64,000 nt of DNA, from assembly GCF_001645385.1 (NCBI RefSeq), contig NZ_LVHI01000023.1:415969-479968 (forward strand). Direction: 5' to 3'. This DNA comes from Rhodococcoides kyotonense (GTDB lineage: Bacteria > Actinomycetota > Actinomycetes > Mycobacteriales > Mycobacteriaceae). Below, in pieces: positions 8,534 to 18,904 of this stretch. The notes beneath the pieces were generated by a model. That model had not been told where the DNA came from. It made no database searches and worked only from the letters and a program-made list of their open reading frames with translations. The translations under genes and the position numbers were made by a program. Within the stretch, counting starts at the first letter, position 1, and the number at the start of each line of letters is the position of its first letter.

Positions 8534-10795
8534 ATGGCCGTACTCTCGGATCGGCTCGACTCCGTGTTGGGCGCCACTGTGGCCACGCCGCTGCACGAGT
8601 TCTTCGACATCTCCACCGTCGAGGACCTGCTGCGTCATTACCCACACCGGTACATGACCCACGGCGGGGAACTCAGCGAGAAGGAACCGCCGGAAGGTGA
8701 ACACATCACCATCGTCGCCACCATCTCGTCGGCGACGATGCGGCAGATGAAGGTACGCAAGGGCCAGTTTCTCGCGGTGTCGCTCGCGGCCGACGGCCAG
8801 CAGATCGACGCCAGCTTCTTCAACCCGCACAAACTCAAGCACGTCCTGGTGCCGGGACGCCGTGGCATGTTCTCCGGGAAGGTCAAGTACTTCGGCCGTC
8901 GCTGGAATCTCGCACACCCCAGTTACGTGCTGCTCGGTGGTGACGACGAGGACGGCGCGATCGTGCCGGCCGGCCGGATCGTCGGAGGCGGGGCGCTCGC
9001 CGGCTTGGCTCGCGGGTCGGTCGACTCCTCGGGCAGCGTGGACATGGCCATGTTCGAGCGCAGGTACGTGCCGATCTATCCGGCCACCAAGGACGTCGAG
9101 AGCTGGACGTTCATGCGCTGCGTTCGTCAGGTTCTCGACCGACTCGACCCGACGCCGGATCCTGTTCCGGCCGACATCCTGGCCGATCGCGATCTCGTCG
9201 ACCTGGACACCGCACTTCGATGGATTCACTTTCCGGACTCCTCGGAGCAGAAGGAACAAGCCCGTGAGCGTCTGAAGTTCGACGAGGCGCTCGCGGTGCA
9301 GTTGGTGCTGGCATCGAGGCGTCGGGACGTCCAGGCGCGGTCGGCTCCGCCGTGCCCGCCGCGGACCGACGGCATCGCGGCCGAATTCGAACGCCGACTT
9401 CCGTTCTCGCTGACCGAAGGTCAGCTCACCGTCGCGGGGGAGATCTCCGACGACCTGTCCCAGGGCCACCCGATGTCCCGGCTGCTGCAGGGCGAAGTCG
9501 GCTCGGGTAAGACCGTCGTCGCGCTGCGGGCGATGTTGCAGGTCGTCGACGCAGGCCACCAATGTGCGTTGTTGGCACCGACGGAAGTGCTTGCCGCCCA
9601 GCACGCTCGTTCCATCACGTCGATGCTCGGTTCGCTCGCGACCGCGGGCGAACTGGGATCGCACGATCTCGCGACGAAGGTCGCGTTGCTCACCGGGTCG
9701 ATGAGTACGGCGGCCAAGAGGTCGGCGTTGCTGGACGTGGTCACCGGGGATGCAGGCATCGTCATCGGCACGCATGCACTCATCCAGGACCGCGTCGAAT
9801 TCATGGACCTGGGCATGGTCGTCGTCGACGAGCAACACCGATTCGGCGTCGAACAGCGAGATGCGCTGCGGGGTAAAGCCCGTGAGGGCACGAGCCCACA
9901 CCTGCTCGTGATGACGGCGACGCCGATTCCGCGAACCATCGCGATGTCGTCCCTCGGTGATCTCGAAACGTCCACGCTGACGCAACTTCCGCGTGGTCGA
10001 TCGCCGATCGTCAGCAACGTCGTGTCGTCGAAGGACAAGCCGGCGTGGGTCGGTCGCGCGTGGGAACGCATCGTCGAAGAGGTCGAGCAGGGTAGGCAGG
10101 CGTACGTCGTGTGTTCGCGGATCGGCGGCGACGAGGACGAGAAGCCGGCCAAGAAGGCGTCCGACGAGGGAACGAATCTGCCCAAGCCGAAGGCCGCGCT
10201 CGACATGTTCGACATGCTGCGTGACGGTCCGCTGGCGCAGCTACGAGTGGGACTCCTGCACGGACGTATGCCGTCCGACGAGAAGGACGTCGCGATGTCC
10301 GAGTTCAATGCGGGCGAGATCGACGTTCTCGTCTGCACGACCGTCGTCGAAGTCGGCGTGGACGTGCCCAACGCGACGGTGATGGTGATCGTCGACGCCG
10401 ACAGGTTCGGGATCAGTCAGTTGCATCAATTGCGCGGCCGTATCGGCCGAGGTGGCCACCAGGGTCTGTGCATCATGATCACCCAACTCGGCGGCGGCGG
10501 TCCGACGGCAGAGCGCTTGAAGTCGGTGGCGGCCACGAACGACGGATTCGAGCTGGCCAAGCTCGACCTCGCGATGCGGCGTGAAGGCGACGTCCTCGGA
10601 GCAGCGCAGTCCGGCACGGTCAGCAGCCTTCGTCTGCTCTCGCTCTTCGACGACGAGGACGTCATCGCCGACGCGCACGACTGCGCCCGCGCGTTGTTCG
10701 ACGCAGACCCGCAGTTGGAGAACAGCCCGGGCATCGCCACGATGATGAAATCGGCGTGGCGGTCGGACCGAATAGACTTCCTCGACAAGTCCTGA
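8534..10795 (+). CDS. recG: ATP-dependent DNA helicase RecG
   Basis: Superfamily 2 helicase that remodels stalled replication forks and branch-migrates Holliday junctions. The 753-residue protein has the N-terminal wedge/OB region (about 60-170), then helicase domain 1 with Walker A GEVGSGKTVVA near residue 317 and the DEQH box VVDEQHRFGVEQR near 434. Motif III is MTATPIPRTIA, and helicase domain 2 contains LHGRMPSDEK, VGVDVPNATVM and QLRGRIGRG. An unusual Lys/Asp-rich loop (DEDEKPAKKASDE) separates strands in domain 2. It follows the DAK gene, as in the mycobacterial Rv2974c-recG order, with an AGAAGGGA site upstream. Confidence 0.97.
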   Translation: MAVLSDRLDSVLGATVATPLHEFFDISTVEDLLRHYPHRYMTHGGELSEKEPPEGEHITIVATISSATMRQMKVRKGQFLAVSLAADGQQIDASFFNPHKLKHVLVPGRRGMFSGKVKYFGRRWNLAHPSYVLLGGDDEDGAIVPAGRIVGGGALAGLARGSVDSSGSVDMAMFERRYVPIYPATKDVESWTFMRCVRQVLDRLDPTPDPVPADILADRDLVDLDTALRWIHFPDSSEQKEQARERLKFDEALAVQLVLASRRRDVQARSAPPCPPRTDGIAAEFERRLPFSLTEGQLTVAGEISDDLSQGHPMSRLLQGEVGSGKTVVALRAMLQVVDAGHQCALLAPTEVLAAQHARSITSMLGSLATAGELGSHDLATKVALLTGSMSTAAKRSALLDVVTGDAGIVIGTHALIQDRVEFMDLGMVVVDEQHRFGVEQRDALRGKAREGTSPHLLVMTATPIPRTIAMSSLGDLETSTLTQLPRGRSPIVSNVVSSKDKPAWVGRAWERIVEEVEQGRQAYVVCSRIGGDEDEKPAKKASDEGTNLPKPKAALDMFDMLRDGPLAQLRVGLLHGRMPSDEKDVAMSEFNAGEIDVLVCTTVVEVGVDVPNATVMVIVDADRFGISQLHQLRGRIGRGGHQGLCIMITQLGGGGPTAERLKSVAATNDGFELAKLDLAMRREGDVLGAAQSGTVSSLRLLSLFDDEDVIADAHDCARALFDADPQLENSPGIATMMKSAWRSDRIDFLDKS

Positions 10796-10893
10796 CCGGG
10801 GTCTGCCGACCTCTGCACCGTTCAAGCAACGCATTTTGGTCAATTTGTCCCACATCTCGAGACTGAGGTCACATCGACAGCGCTCGGCGGCGG

Positions 10894-10908
10894 TAGGTTG
10901 AGCCAATG
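10894..10908 (+). promoter_or_regulatory. Leaderless-type -10 hexamer for pyc
   Basis: TAGGTT (10894-10899), six bases GAGCCA, then ATG at 10906. No purine-rich ribosome binding site precedes the ATG, consistent with leaderless translation. Confidence 0.55.
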
Positions 10909-13900
10909 TTCTCCAAAGTGTTGGTTGCAAATCGCGGCGAGATCGCCATCCGAGCGTTCCGCGCGTCGTACGAGTTGGGTGCCGCGACAGTGGCTGTCTT
11001 CCCCTTCGAGGATCGCAACTCGGTCCATCGAACGAAGGCCGACGAGGCGTACGAGATCGGCGAGAAGGGTCACCCCGTTCGCGCCTACCTGTCCGTGTCC
11101 GAGATCGTCGCCGCCGCGAAACGGGCAGGCGCCGACGCGGTGTACCCGGGCTACGGGTTCCTCTCGGAGAACCCGGACCTCGCCGCCGCGTGCGCCGAGG
11201 CAGGCATCACGTTCGTCGGGCCGTCGTCCGACGTGCTCGAGCTGACGGGCAACAAGGCCAGGGCGATCGCCGCGGCCAAGCGTGCAGGCTTGCCCGTGTT
11301 GGCGTCGTCGGAGCCGTCGAGCGACGTCGACGAGTTGGTGGCCGCATCCGAATCGATGACCTTCCCCGTGTTCGTCAAAGCCGTGGCCGGTGGCGGTGGC
11401 CGCGGTATGCGACGCGTGGCCGAACCCGCGCAGCTGCGTGAGTCCATCGAGGCCGCGGCGCGTGAGGCGGAGTCGGCGTTCGGCGATCCGACGGTGTTCC
11501 TCGAACAGGCCGTCATCGACCCGCGTCACATCGAGGTCCAGATCCTCGCCGACGGCGAGGGCAACGTCGTCCATCTCTTCGAGCGCGACTGCAGCCTGCA
11601 GCGTCGACACCAGAAGGTCATCGAGCTCGCACCCGCACCCAACCTTCCCGCCGAGGTGCGCGAGAAGATCTGCGCCGACGCCGTCGCGTTCGCGAAAGAG
11701 ATCGGCTACTCGTGTGCAGGCACCGTCGAGTTCCTGCTCGACACTCGGGGCAACCACGTCTTCATCGAGATGAACCCTCGCATCCAGGTCGAGCACACCG
11801 TGACCGAGGAAGTGACCGACGTCGACCTCGTGCAGGCACAGCTACGGATCGCGTCGGGGGAGACCCTTGCCGACCTCGGCCTGAGCCAGGACAAGATCGT
11901 GCTGCGCGGTGCCGCACTGCAGTGCCGCATCACCACCGAGGACCCGGCCAACGGGTTCCGTCCCGACACCGGTCGCATCACCGCCTACCGCACCCCGGGC
12001 GGCGCAGGTGTCCGTCTCGACGGCGGTACGACGCTCGGCGCCGAGGTCGGTGCGTACTTCGACTCGATGCTCGTCAAATTGACTTGTCGCGGACGGGATT
12101 TCGAGACCGCTGTGGCGCGTGCGCGCCGTGCGGTGGCCGAGTTCCGCATCCGCGGTGTCGCGACGAACATCCCGTTCCTGCAGGCCGTTCTGGTCGATCC
12201 CGACTTCACCGCGGGACGCGTCACGACGTCGTTCATCGAGGAACGTCCGGAGCTGTTGACCTCGCGCACCTCGGGTGACCGCGGCACGAAGATCCTCAAC
12301 TACCTCGCCGACGTGACGGTCAACAAGCCGCACGGGGAGCGCCCGTCGACGGTGTACCCGCAGGACAAGCTTCCCGAGGTGGACTTCTCGAAGCCCATTC
12401 CGGACGGCAGTCGTCAGCGTCTGCTCGCGCTCGGGCCCGAGGGCTTCGCGCGCGATCTGCGCAGTCGCAAGGCGCTCGGCGTCACCGACACGACGTTCCG
12501 CGACGCGCACCAGTCGCTGCTCGCGACGCGTGTACGAACGTCCGGGCTGCTGATGGTGGCACCCTACGTCGCGCGTACGACGCCGGAACTGTTGTCGATC
12601 GAGGCATGGGGCGGTGCGACGTACGATGTGGCGCTGCGGTTCCTGCACGAGGACCCGTGGGAGCGCCTCGCGGCGTTGCGTGAAGCGGTGCCGAACATCG
12701 CGCTGCAGATGCTGCTTCGCGGACGCAACACCGTCGGCTACACCCCGTACCCGGAGAAGGTGACCCGCAGCTTCGTCGCGGAGGCCACCGACACCGGTAT
12801 CGACATCTTCCGCATCTTCGACGCGCTCAACAACGTCGACCAGATGCGTCCGGCGATCGACGCGGTGCGTGAAACCGGTACGGCCATCGCGGAAGTCGCG
12901 CTCAGCTACACCGGCGACCTGTCCAACCCGAACGAATCGCTCTACACGCTCGACTACTACCTGAAGCTGGCCGAGCAGATCGTCGACGCCGGTGCGCACA
13001 TCCTCGCGATCAAGGACATGGCAGGCCTGTTGCGTGCTCCTGCCGCGAAAACCCTTGTGACAGCACTGCGCTCGAACTTCGATCTCCCGGTGCACGTGCA
13101 CACGCACGACACGCCGGGCGGACAGTTGGCGACGTATCTCGCTGCGTGGGAGGCAGGCGCGGACGCCGTCGACGGTGCAAGCGCCGCGATGGCCGGAACC
13201 ACCTCGCAGCCCGCACTGTCGGCGATCGTCGCCGCGGCAGCACATTCCGAGCGCGACACCGGTCTCGACCTGGACGCGGTATGCGACCTCGAACCGTACT
13301 GGGAGGCGCTGCGCAAGGTGTACGCGCCGTTCGAGTCCGGACTTCCGGCACCGACGGGCCGCGTCTACACGCACGAGATTCCGGGCGGCCAGTTGTCGAA
13401 CCTGCGGCAGCAGGCGATCGCCCTCGGCCTCGGCGACAGGTTCGAGACCGTCGAAGCGAACTACGCTGCGGCCGACCGGATGCTGGGCCGTCTGGTCAAG
13501 GTGACACCGTCGTCCAAGGTCGTCGGCGATCTCGCGCTGGCTCTGGTCGGCGCGGGCGCGTCGGCCGAGGAGTTCGCCGAGAACCCACGGGCATACGACG
13601 TTCCGGACTCGGTCGTCGGATTCCTGCGCGGAGAACTGGGCACACCCGCGGGCGGATGGCCGGAACCGTTGCGCACGAAGGCATTGGAAGGTCGCACCGA
13701 GCCCAAGCCCGAGACGCCGATCTCGGAGGAGGACGAGAAATCGCTCGACGGAACCTCTGCCCAGCGTCGAGATGCACTGAATCGCTTGCTGTTTCCCGGA
13801 CCGACGGCCGAACTGGCAGCGCACCGCGAGAAGTACGGCGACACGTCGCGGCTGTCGGCGAACCAGTTCTTCTACGGCCTGCGTCAGGGCGAGGAGCACC

Positions 13901-14319
13901 GGGTCAAGCTTGAGAAGGGCGTCGAACTGCTCATCGGACTCGAAGCGATCTCCGACGCCGACGAGCGCGGCATGCGCACGGTCATGTGCATCCTCAACGG
14001 CCAGTTGCGGCCGGTGTCGGTGCGGGACCGCTCGATCGCCTCCGATGCCCCGACGGTGGAGAAAGCGGATCGGTCCGATCCCGGACACGTGCCTGCCCCG
14101 TTCGCAGGCGTCGTCACGCTGTCGGTGTCCGAAGGCGACAAGATCGCCGCGGGAGACGTCGTCGGCACGATCGAGGCCATGAAGATGGAAGCCGCGATCA
14201 CCGCCCCCAAGGGTGGCACGGTCACCCGTCTCGCGATCGGCAACGTCCAGCAGGTCGAAGGCGGCGATCTGCTGCTGGTGATCAAAACCGGATCGGGCGC
14301 GGAGGCGCCGAGCGCGTGA
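10906..14319 (+). CDS. pyc: Pyruvate carboxylase
   Basis: Biotin enzyme that carboxylates pyruvate to oxaloacetate (anaplerosis). Single-chain architecture of 1137 residues: biotin carboxylase domain (about 1-450; GGGGRGMR glycine loop and EMNPRIQVEHTVTE), carboxyltransferase domain (about 530-800; TFRDAHQSLLATR, DALNNVDQM and HVHTHDT metal-binding histidines), conserved linker, and C-terminal biotinyl domain with GTIEAMKMEA, where Lys 1093 carries biotin. Length and domain order match actinobacterial Pyc (Rv2967c). rsmD follows 17 bp downstream. The intact BC, CT and BCCP motifs suggest a fully active enzyme. Confidence 0.97.
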   Translation: MFSKVLVANRGEIAIRAFRASYELGAATVAVFPFEDRNSVHRTKADEAYEIGEKGHPVRAYLSVSEIVAAAKRAGADAVYPGYGFLSENPDLAAACAEAGITFVGPSSDVLELTGNKARAIAAAKRAGLPVLASSEPSSDVDELVAASESMTFPVFVKAVAGGGGRGMRRVAEPAQLRESIEAAAREAESAFGDPTVFLEQAVIDPRHIEVQILADGEGNVVHLFERDCSLQRRHQKVIELAPAPNLPAEVREKICADAVAFAKEIGYSCAGTVEFLLDTRGNHVFIEMNPRIQVEHTVTEEVTDVDLVQAQLRIASGETLADLGLSQDKIVLRGAALQCRITTEDPANGFRPDTGRITAYRTPGGAGVRLDGGTTLGAEVGAYFDSMLVKLTCRGRDFETAVARARRAVAEFRIRGVATNIPFLQAVLVDPDFTAGRVTTSFIEERPELLTSRTSGDRGTKILNYLADVTVNKPHGERPSTVYPQDKLPEVDFSKPIPDGSRQRLLALGPEGFARDLRSRKALGVTDTTFRDAHQSLLATRVRTSGLLMVAPYVARTTPELLSIEAWGGATYDVALRFLHEDPWERLAALREAVPNIALQMLLRGRNTVGYTPYPEKVTRSFVAEATDTGIDIFRIFDALNNVDQMRPAIDAVRETGTAIAEVALSYTGDLSNPNESLYTLDYYLKLAEQIVDAGAHILAIKDMAGLLRAPAAKTLVTALRSNFDLPVHVHTHDTPGGQLATYLAAWEAGADAVDGASAAMAGTTSQPALSAIVAAAAHSERDTGLDLDAVCDLEPYWEALRKVYAPFESGLPAPTGRVYTHEIPGGQLSNLRQQAIALGLGDRFETVEANYAAADRMLGRLVKVTPSSKVVGDLALALVGAGASAEEFAENPRAYDVPDSVVGFLRGELGTPAGGWPEPLRTKALEGRTEPKPETPISEEDEKSLDGTSAQRRDALNRLLFPGPTAELAAHREKYGDTSRLSANQFFYGLRQGEEHRVKLEKGVELLIGLEAISDADERGMRTVMCILNGQLRPVSVRDRSIASDAPTVEKADRSDPGHVPAPFAGVVTLSVSEGDKIAAGDVVGTIEAMKMEAAITAPKGGTVTRLAIGNVQQVEGGDLLLVIKTGSGAEAPSA

Positions 14320-14336
14320 TGCGTAACCTTCTGTAG

Positions 14337-14906
14337 ATGACCAGGATCGTCGCAGGCATTGCAGGAGGACGGCGGTTGAAGGTGCCGCCTCGCGGTACAC
14401 GTCCCACGTCGGAACGTGTCCGCGAGGCGCTCTTCAGCTCTCTCGATTCCAGGCTCGACCTCGACGGTGCCGTCGTGCTCGATCTGTTCGCGGGATCGGG
14501 AGCCCTTGGCCTCGAAGCACTTTCGCGTGGAGCGTCGTCGGTTCTGTTGGTCGAGTCGGATGCTCGCGCGGCGTCGGTCGTGCGCGACAACGTCTCCGGC
14601 GTCGGCCTGGCGGGTGCGACGGTTCGCTGCGCGCCCGTGTCGGCGGTGCTGGCCGCGCCGGCCGACACGCAGTACGACCTCGTGATGGCAGATCCGCCGT
14701 ACGCCGTCAGCGATGCCGCGGTCGAGAAGATGCTGCAGGACCTGCTCGCCGGGAACTGGCTCGCGCCGGAAGCCGTTGTGGTGCTCGAACGTTCGTCGAG
14801 ATCGCCCGAGACCGCATGGCCGGACGGGCTCGTTCCGGAGAAGGTCAAGAAGTACGGCGAGACGCGTATCGAGATCGCGAGCGTGGCAGCGTCGCCCGGC
14901 TCCTGA
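14337..14906 (+). CDS. rsmD: 16S rRNA (guanine966-N2)-methyltransferase
   Basis: SAM-dependent methyltransferase of 189 residues that modifies G966 of 16S rRNA. Motif I is [20 protein letters not shown] near residues 49-68, and the catalytic motif IV is MADPPYAV near 122. The N-terminal [20 protein letters not shown] is the conserved family start. TAACCT at 14324-14329 lies 7 nt before the ATG, so it may also be made from a leaderless transcript. It sits between pyc and coaD, the order Rv2967c-Rv2966c-Rv2965c of M. tuberculosis. Confidence 0.95.
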   Translation: MTRIVAGIAGGRRLKVPPRGTRPTSERVREALFSSLDSRLDLDGAVVLDLFAGSGALGLEALSRGASSVLLVESDARAASVVRDNVSGVGLAGATVRCAPVSAVLAAPADTQYDLVMADPPYAVSDAAVEKMLQDLLAGNWLAPEAVVVLERSSRSPETAWPDGLVPEKVKKYGETRIEIASVAASPGS

Positions 14907-14934
14907 CGCGTCCTCGGTGATAGCGTCTTCGTCC

Positions 14935-15423
14935 ATGACTGGAGCTGTGTGCCCTGGATCCTTCGACCCCGTGACCAAAGGTCACCTCGACGTCATCACC
15001 CGGGCTGCAGCGCAGTTCGACGAGATCATCGTCACGGTGATGCTCAACAAGAGCAAGCGCGGACTGTTCACGGTCGACGAGCGCATCGAACTGTTGAAGG
15101 AAGCCACCGGCCATCTCGGAAACGTGCGGGTGTCGTCGTGGCACGGCCTGCTGGTCGACTACGCACGCCAGGAAGGCTTCACCGCCATCGTCAAGGGACT
15201 GCGCGGCGCCAACGACTTCGACTACGAACTGCAGATGGCGCAAATGAACCAGAAGTTGTCCGGCGTCGACACGCTTTTCATTCCGGCGAACCCCACGTAC
15301 AGCTTCCTGTCGAGTTCTCTCGTGAAGGAAGTGGCGATGTTCGGCGGCGACGTCGAGGACATGGTTCCTGCTCACGTTCACGGACCGCTCCTCGAGCGCA
15401 TCGCCGAACGCAAGGCGGAGTAG
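14935..15423 (+). CDS. coaD: Phosphopantetheine adenylyltransferase
   Basis: Transfers AMP to 4'-phosphopantetheine, the penultimate step of coenzyme A synthesis. The 162-residue protein starts [20 protein letters not shown], with the nucleotidyltransferase T/HxGH motif (TKGH) and the C-terminal [13 protein letters not shown] segment that contacts ATP. The ATG at 14935 fits the family N-terminus. TAGCGT (14921-14926) lies 8 nt upstream, another leaderless-type site. The gene is followed after 110 bp by sepIVA, whereas in M. tuberculosis the large PDIM/PGL lipid cluster lies between these two genes. Confidence 0.97.
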   Translation: MTGAVCPGSFDPVTKGHLDVITRAAAQFDEIIVTVMLNKSKRGLFTVDERIELLKEATGHLGNVRVSSWHGLLVDYARQEGFTAIVKGLRGANDFDYELQMAQMNQKLSGVDTLFIPANPTYSFLSSSLVKEVAMFGGDVEDMVPAHVHGPLLERIAERKAE

Positions 15424-15533
15424 CGCGCGACACGCTTGTTCCGACACACCGCGGGCGCGTCGCGCACGGGCGGGGATCTGCAGGCAAACTGGACTGTGCT
15501 CGATCTTTCTTCGTTCGACGATTGGGGTTACCG

Positions 15534-16304
15534 GTGTATCGCGTATTCGAGGCGCTCGACGAACTCGTCGCCATTGTCGAGGAGGCGCGCGGTGTCCCGA
15601 TGACAGCCGGTTGCGTCGTCCCCCGTGGCGACGTGCTGGAACTGCTCGACGACGTCCGTGATTCCATCCCCGGCGAGCTCGACGACGCCCAGGACGTGCT
15701 CGACCACCGCGACAAGCTCGTGGGCGATGCTCGCGCCACGGCCGACAAGACCGTCACGTCGGCCAATCAGGAGGCGCAGGACACCGTCGAGAATGCTCGG
15801 GATTCGGCCGACCGCATTCTGGCCGACGCCAAAGCCCAGGCGGACCGCATGGTCGCCGAAGCGAAGGCACACGCCGAACAGCTGGTCGACGACGCCACCG
15901 ACACTGCCGAACGGACCGTGGAGGACGGCCGTCGGGAGTACGAGGCCGTGACGACGCGGGCGCGCACCGAGGCCGATCGCATGATCGAGTCCGGGCAGGC
16001 GGCATACGACCGCAGCGTGGCGGACGGCGTCGCGGAACAGGCTCGTCTCGTCGCGCAGACCGAGGTCGTTCAGGCCGCGCACGCGGAATCGGCGCGGGTC
16101 ATCGACGAGGCGCACGCGGAGTCGGATCGGATGCGCAGTGAATGTGACGTGTACGTCGACACGAAGCTCGCCGAGTTCGAGGAGTTCCTGACCGGCACCA
16201 TTCGCTCGGTCGGACGAGGTCGTCAACAGCTTCGCACCGGGTCCGGCGTCCCCGATTATGGAACCGACCCGGCCGACGATTTCCGTCGGTCACGCCGTTC
16301 GTAG
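15534..16304 (+). CDS. sepIVA: SepIVA-type DivIVA-like septation protein
   Basis: A 256-residue coiled-coil protein resembling M. tuberculosis Rv2927c/SepIVA, an essential factor for septation and polar growth in mycobacteria. The N-terminus VYRVFEALDELVAIVEEARG and the segment VPMTAGCVVPRGDVLELLDD form the DivIVA-like membrane-targeting part. Residues about 70-230 are a long charged coiled coil with heptad-like ADRI/ADRM repeats. The C-terminus KLAEFEEFLTGTIRSVGRGR is conserved. GTG 15534, 6 nt after TTGGGG, matches the family start. Its 3' end overlaps no gene; DUF177, rpmF and rnc follow. Expected at the septum and subpolar membrane. Confidence 0.9.
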   Translation: MYRVFEALDELVAIVEEARGVPMTAGCVVPRGDVLELLDDVRDSIPGELDDAQDVLDHRDKLVGDARATADKTVTSANQEAQDTVENARDSADRILADAKAQADRMVAEAKAHAEQLVDDATDTAERTVEDGRREYEAVTTRARTEADRMIESGQAAYDRSVADGVAEQARLVAQTEVVQAAHAESARVIDEAHAESDRMRSECDVYVDTKLAEFEEFLTGTIRSVGRGRQQLRTGSGVPDYGTDPADDFRRSRRS

Positions 16305-16446
16305 TCGTCCTCGCTCGGGATCCGGGGCCGCAGTTTGCCCCGACATGCATGCATGCGTATCGTTGTGTGGTTGCCTGATGCACGGTTCGACGACTCGTCG
16401 TGCCTGCGATCGGGCAGACATCCGTCATCGAGCAGGAAGATTCACT

Positions 16447-17055
16447 GTGTCAACCGGTCGTAGTACCCCCCGTCCCGACGCGGACGCGGGTTTCGTGCTG
16501 GACGTCGACAATCTGGGTCGCAGGCCCGGGTCGATGAAACAGATCCAGCGGACGGTCGCCGCGCCGTCGCGCATCGGGCTCGACTCGATCGCGATCAGCG
16601 AAGGATCGCCCGTCGAGCTCGACCTTCGGTTGGAAGCAGTGTCCGAGGGCGTTCTCGTCACCGGCACCGTGCGTGCCGACACGACGGGGGAGTGCTCTCG
16701 CTGCCTCGAACCGGTGACAGGTGACGTCGACGTCTACCTCACCGAGCTGTTCGCCTACCCGGACAGCGTGACGGAAGAAACGACCGACGAGGACGAGATT
16801 CATCGCGTCGTCGACGATCGGATCGACCTCGAACCGGTCATCGTGGACTCGGTCGGACTGGAGCTTCCGCTCTATCCGCTGTGCCGCGAAGACTGCGAGG
16901 GATTGTGCCCCGAATGTGGCGTTCGCCTGGCGATTGCTGAATCCGGCCACAGTCATGACATACTGGATCCTCGCTGGGCTGGTCTTGCAGCCAAATTTGG
17001 CGTGGGCTCAGAACCGAGCACAGAACTTGTGAACAACGAAGCCGAGGAGAAGTAG
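16447..17055 (+). CDS. DUF177 (YceD-like) protein upstream of rpmF
   Basis: A 202-residue protein of the YceD/DUF177 family, almost always encoded just before rpmF. It contains two cysteine pairs, CSRC near residue 79 and CREDC...CPEC near 140-158, suggesting a zinc-binding or structural cluster, and an acidic stretch between them. The plant and bacterial homologues are tied to 23S rRNA maturation, so a role in ribosome biogenesis is the likely inference. GTG 16447 is preceded by AGGAAG at 16433-16438 with good spacing. rpmF begins 2 bp after the stop, so the two are certainly co-transcribed. Confidence 0.9.
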   Translation: MSTGRSTPRPDADAGFVLDVDNLGRRPGSMKQIQRTVAAPSRIGLDSIAISEGSPVELDLRLEAVSEGVLVTGTVRADTTGECSRCLEPVTGDVDVYLTELFAYPDSVTEETTDEDEIHRVVDDRIDLEPVIVDSVGLELPLYPLCREDCEGLCPECGVRLAIAESGHSHDILDPRWAGLAAKFGVGSEPSTELVNNEAEEK

Positions 17056-17057
17056 AA

Positions 17058-17240
17058 GTGGCTGTCCCGAAGCGCAAAATGTCGCGTTCCAACACGAGGT
17101 CGCGTCGTGCACAGTGGAAGACCACTGCGCCCACCCTCGTCACCTGCCCCAACCGCGGTTGCGGCGAGAAGACCCTGCCCCACATCGCGTGCCCCTCGTG
17201 CGGCACCTACAAGGGTCGCCAGGTAGCAGCAGCGGTCTGA
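17058..17240 (+). CDS. rpmF: 50S ribosomal protein L32, zinc-binding (C+) form
   Basis: A 60-residue basic ribosomal protein. [19 protein letters not shown] is the invariant L32 N-terminus, and cysteines at 30, 35, 45 and 48 form the zinc site of the C+ form. It starts with GTG directly after the DUF177 stop, within a purine-rich GAGGAGAAGTAGAAG context that supplies the ribosome binding site inside the upstream coding end. rnc follows by 19 bp. Confidence 0.97.
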   Translation: MAVPKRKMSRSNTRSRRAQWKTTAPTLVTCPNRGCGEKTLPHIACPSCGTYKGRQVAAAV

Positions 17241-17259
17241 TCCCAGGATCGGACGAATT

Positions 17260-18054
17260 GTGACGAACAAGGGCAGTTCTACCTACAGGAACAGCTCGAC
17301 AGCCGGCAGCGGCGGGGACGACCGAGAGTCGCTCCTCGCCGCTCTTGGCGTTGTACTGGACGAATCACTGCTGACGTTGGCGTTGACGCACCGCTCGTAC
17401 GCGTACGAGCAGGGCGGGCTGCCGACGAACGAGCGCCTCGAGTTCCTCGGAGACTCGGTGCTCGGACTCGCGATCACCGAACGGCTGTATGCGGTGCACC
17501 CGGACAAGTCCGAGGGCGAGCTCGCCAAGATCCGCGCCAGCGTCGTGAACATGCACGCTCTGGCCGAAGTGGCACGCGGCCTCGGCGAGGGCGGACTCGG
17601 TCGTCATCTGCTGCTCGGTAAAGGCGAAGAGCAGACCGGCGGGCGTGACAAGCCGAGCATCCTCGCCGACGGTATGGAATCGCTCCTCGGTGCGATCCAT
17701 CTGCAGCACAGCATCGACGTCGCGCGTGAGGTCGTGTCCCGACTGTTCGCCGACCTGCTCGATCGTGCACCCCGACTCGGCGCAGGGCTCGACTGGAAGA
17801 CCAGCCTTCAAGAGCTGACGGCGGGCAAGACGCTCGGCGTCCCCGTGTACGAGATCTCGTCGACGGGCCCCGATCACGACAAGGAGTTCACCGCGACGGT
17901 GCTCGTCGGCGGTCACGCGTTCGGTGTCGGTATCGGCCGGTCGAAGAAGGAAGCGGAGCAGAAGGCCGCGAGTACCGCGTGGAATGCGTTGTCGGACAGC
18001 GAAGATGAGTCCGACGGCGGCACCGACGTGGCGTCGGGCAGTGTGGATGCCTGA
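17260..18054 (+). CDS. rnc: Ribonuclease III
   Basis: Double-strand-specific endoribonuclease for rRNA and mRNA processing. The 264-residue protein has the RNase III signature [13 protein letters not shown] near residues 50-62, with the metal-binding Glu and Asp, and a second catalytic cluster [11 protein letters not shown] near 140. It ends in a double-stranded RNA-binding domain (about 170-245; [18 protein letters not shown] and [13 protein letters not shown]). The serine/aspartate-rich ends are unconserved extensions. GTG start. It overlaps the mutM start by 8 nt, so rnc and mutM are translationally coupled, as in mycobacteria. Confidence 0.97.
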   Translation: MTNKGSSTYRNSSTAGSGGDDRESLLAALGVVLDESLLTLALTHRSYAYEQGGLPTNERLEFLGDSVLGLAITERLYAVHPDKSEGELAKIRASVVNMHALAEVARGLGEGGLGRHLLLGKGEEQTGGRDKPSILADGMESLLGAIHLQHSIDVAREVVSRLFADLLDRAPRLGAGLDWKTSLQELTAGKTLGVPVYEISSTGPDHDKEFTATVLVGGHAFGVGIGRSKKEAEQKAASTAWNALSDSEDESDGGTDVASGSVDA

Positions 18055-18898
18055 GCTTCCCGAAGTCGAGGTCGTGCGCCTCGGTCTGGAGGCACACGTT
18101 GTCGGGTCGCGCATCGACTCGGTCGACGTTCTGCATCCGCGTGCCGTGCGCCGCCACTTCGCGGGTGAGCGAGATCTGGTGGCCCAGTTGCGCGGTCGTC
18201 GAATCGCGTCGGCGCAGCGGCGCGGAAAATATCTGTGGTTGCCACTCGACCCCGGCGACATGGCGATCGTCGTGCATCTGGGCATGAGTGGGCAGATGCT
18301 CGTCCAGCCGCCGACCGTTCCCGACGAGAAACACTTGCGGATCAGGGCACACCTCGATTCCGGCGCCGATCTACGATTCGTGGACCAGCGCACGTTCGGG
18401 GGGTGGGCCGTCGCCCCACTCGAAGTGGTCGACGGCACCGAAGTTCCCGAACCCGTGGCACACATCGCACGTGACCCCATCGACCCGCTCTTCGACGCCG
18501 AAAAGGTCGTGGAAGTGTTGCGCGGCAAGCACACCGAGATCAAACGGGCACTGCTCGACCAAACCGTCGTGTCCGGTGTCGGCAACATCTACGCCGACGA
18601 AGCATTGTGGCGAGCCAAGATTCACGGCAACCGCATCGCCGACACCCTGACGCGACCTGCGCTTCGGCGTCTTCTGACGTCGGCGCACGCGGTGATGGGC
18701 GAGGCCCTCGCACAAGGCGGTACGTCGTTCGACGCGCTGTACGTCAACGTCAACGGCGAATCCGGTTATTTCGATCGATCGCTCGACGCGTACGGACAAG
18801 AGGGTCGTCCGTGTTCGCGTTGCGGTGCGCCGATCAGGCGTGAGAAGTTCATGAACCGGTCGTCGTACAGCTGCCCGAAATGTCAGCGTAAACGGTAG
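18047..18898 (+). CDS. mutM: Formamidopyrimidine-DNA glycosylase (Fpg/MutM)
   Basis: Bifunctional glycosylase/AP lyase that removes 8-oxoguanine and formamidopyrimidines. Pro 2 and Glu 3 of [11 protein letters not shown] are the catalytic N-terminus, which fixes the start at ATG 18047. The H2TH region [15 protein letters not shown] and the C-terminal zinc finger with four cysteines (CSRCGAP and CPKCQ, about residues 255-280) are complete. Length 283 residues is typical. It overlaps rnc by 8 nt and ends 6 bp before the convergent marR-type gene. Together with ung and recG it makes this neighbourhood rich in DNA repair genes. Confidence 0.97.
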   Translation: MPELPEVEVVRLGLEAHVVGSRIDSVDVLHPRAVRRHFAGERDLVAQLRGRRIASAQRRGKYLWLPLDPGDMAIVVHLGMSGQMLVQPPTVPDEKHLRIRAHLDSGADLRFVDQRTFGGWAVAPLEVVDGTEVPEPVAHIARDPIDPLFDAEKVVEVLRGKHTEIKRALLDQTVVSGVGNIYADEALWRAKIHGNRIADTLTRPALRRLLTSAHAVMGEALAQGGTSFDALYVNVNGESGYFDRSLDAYGQEGRPCSRCGAPIRREKFMNRSSYSCPKCQRKR

Positions 18899-18904
18899 AG
18901 GCGT

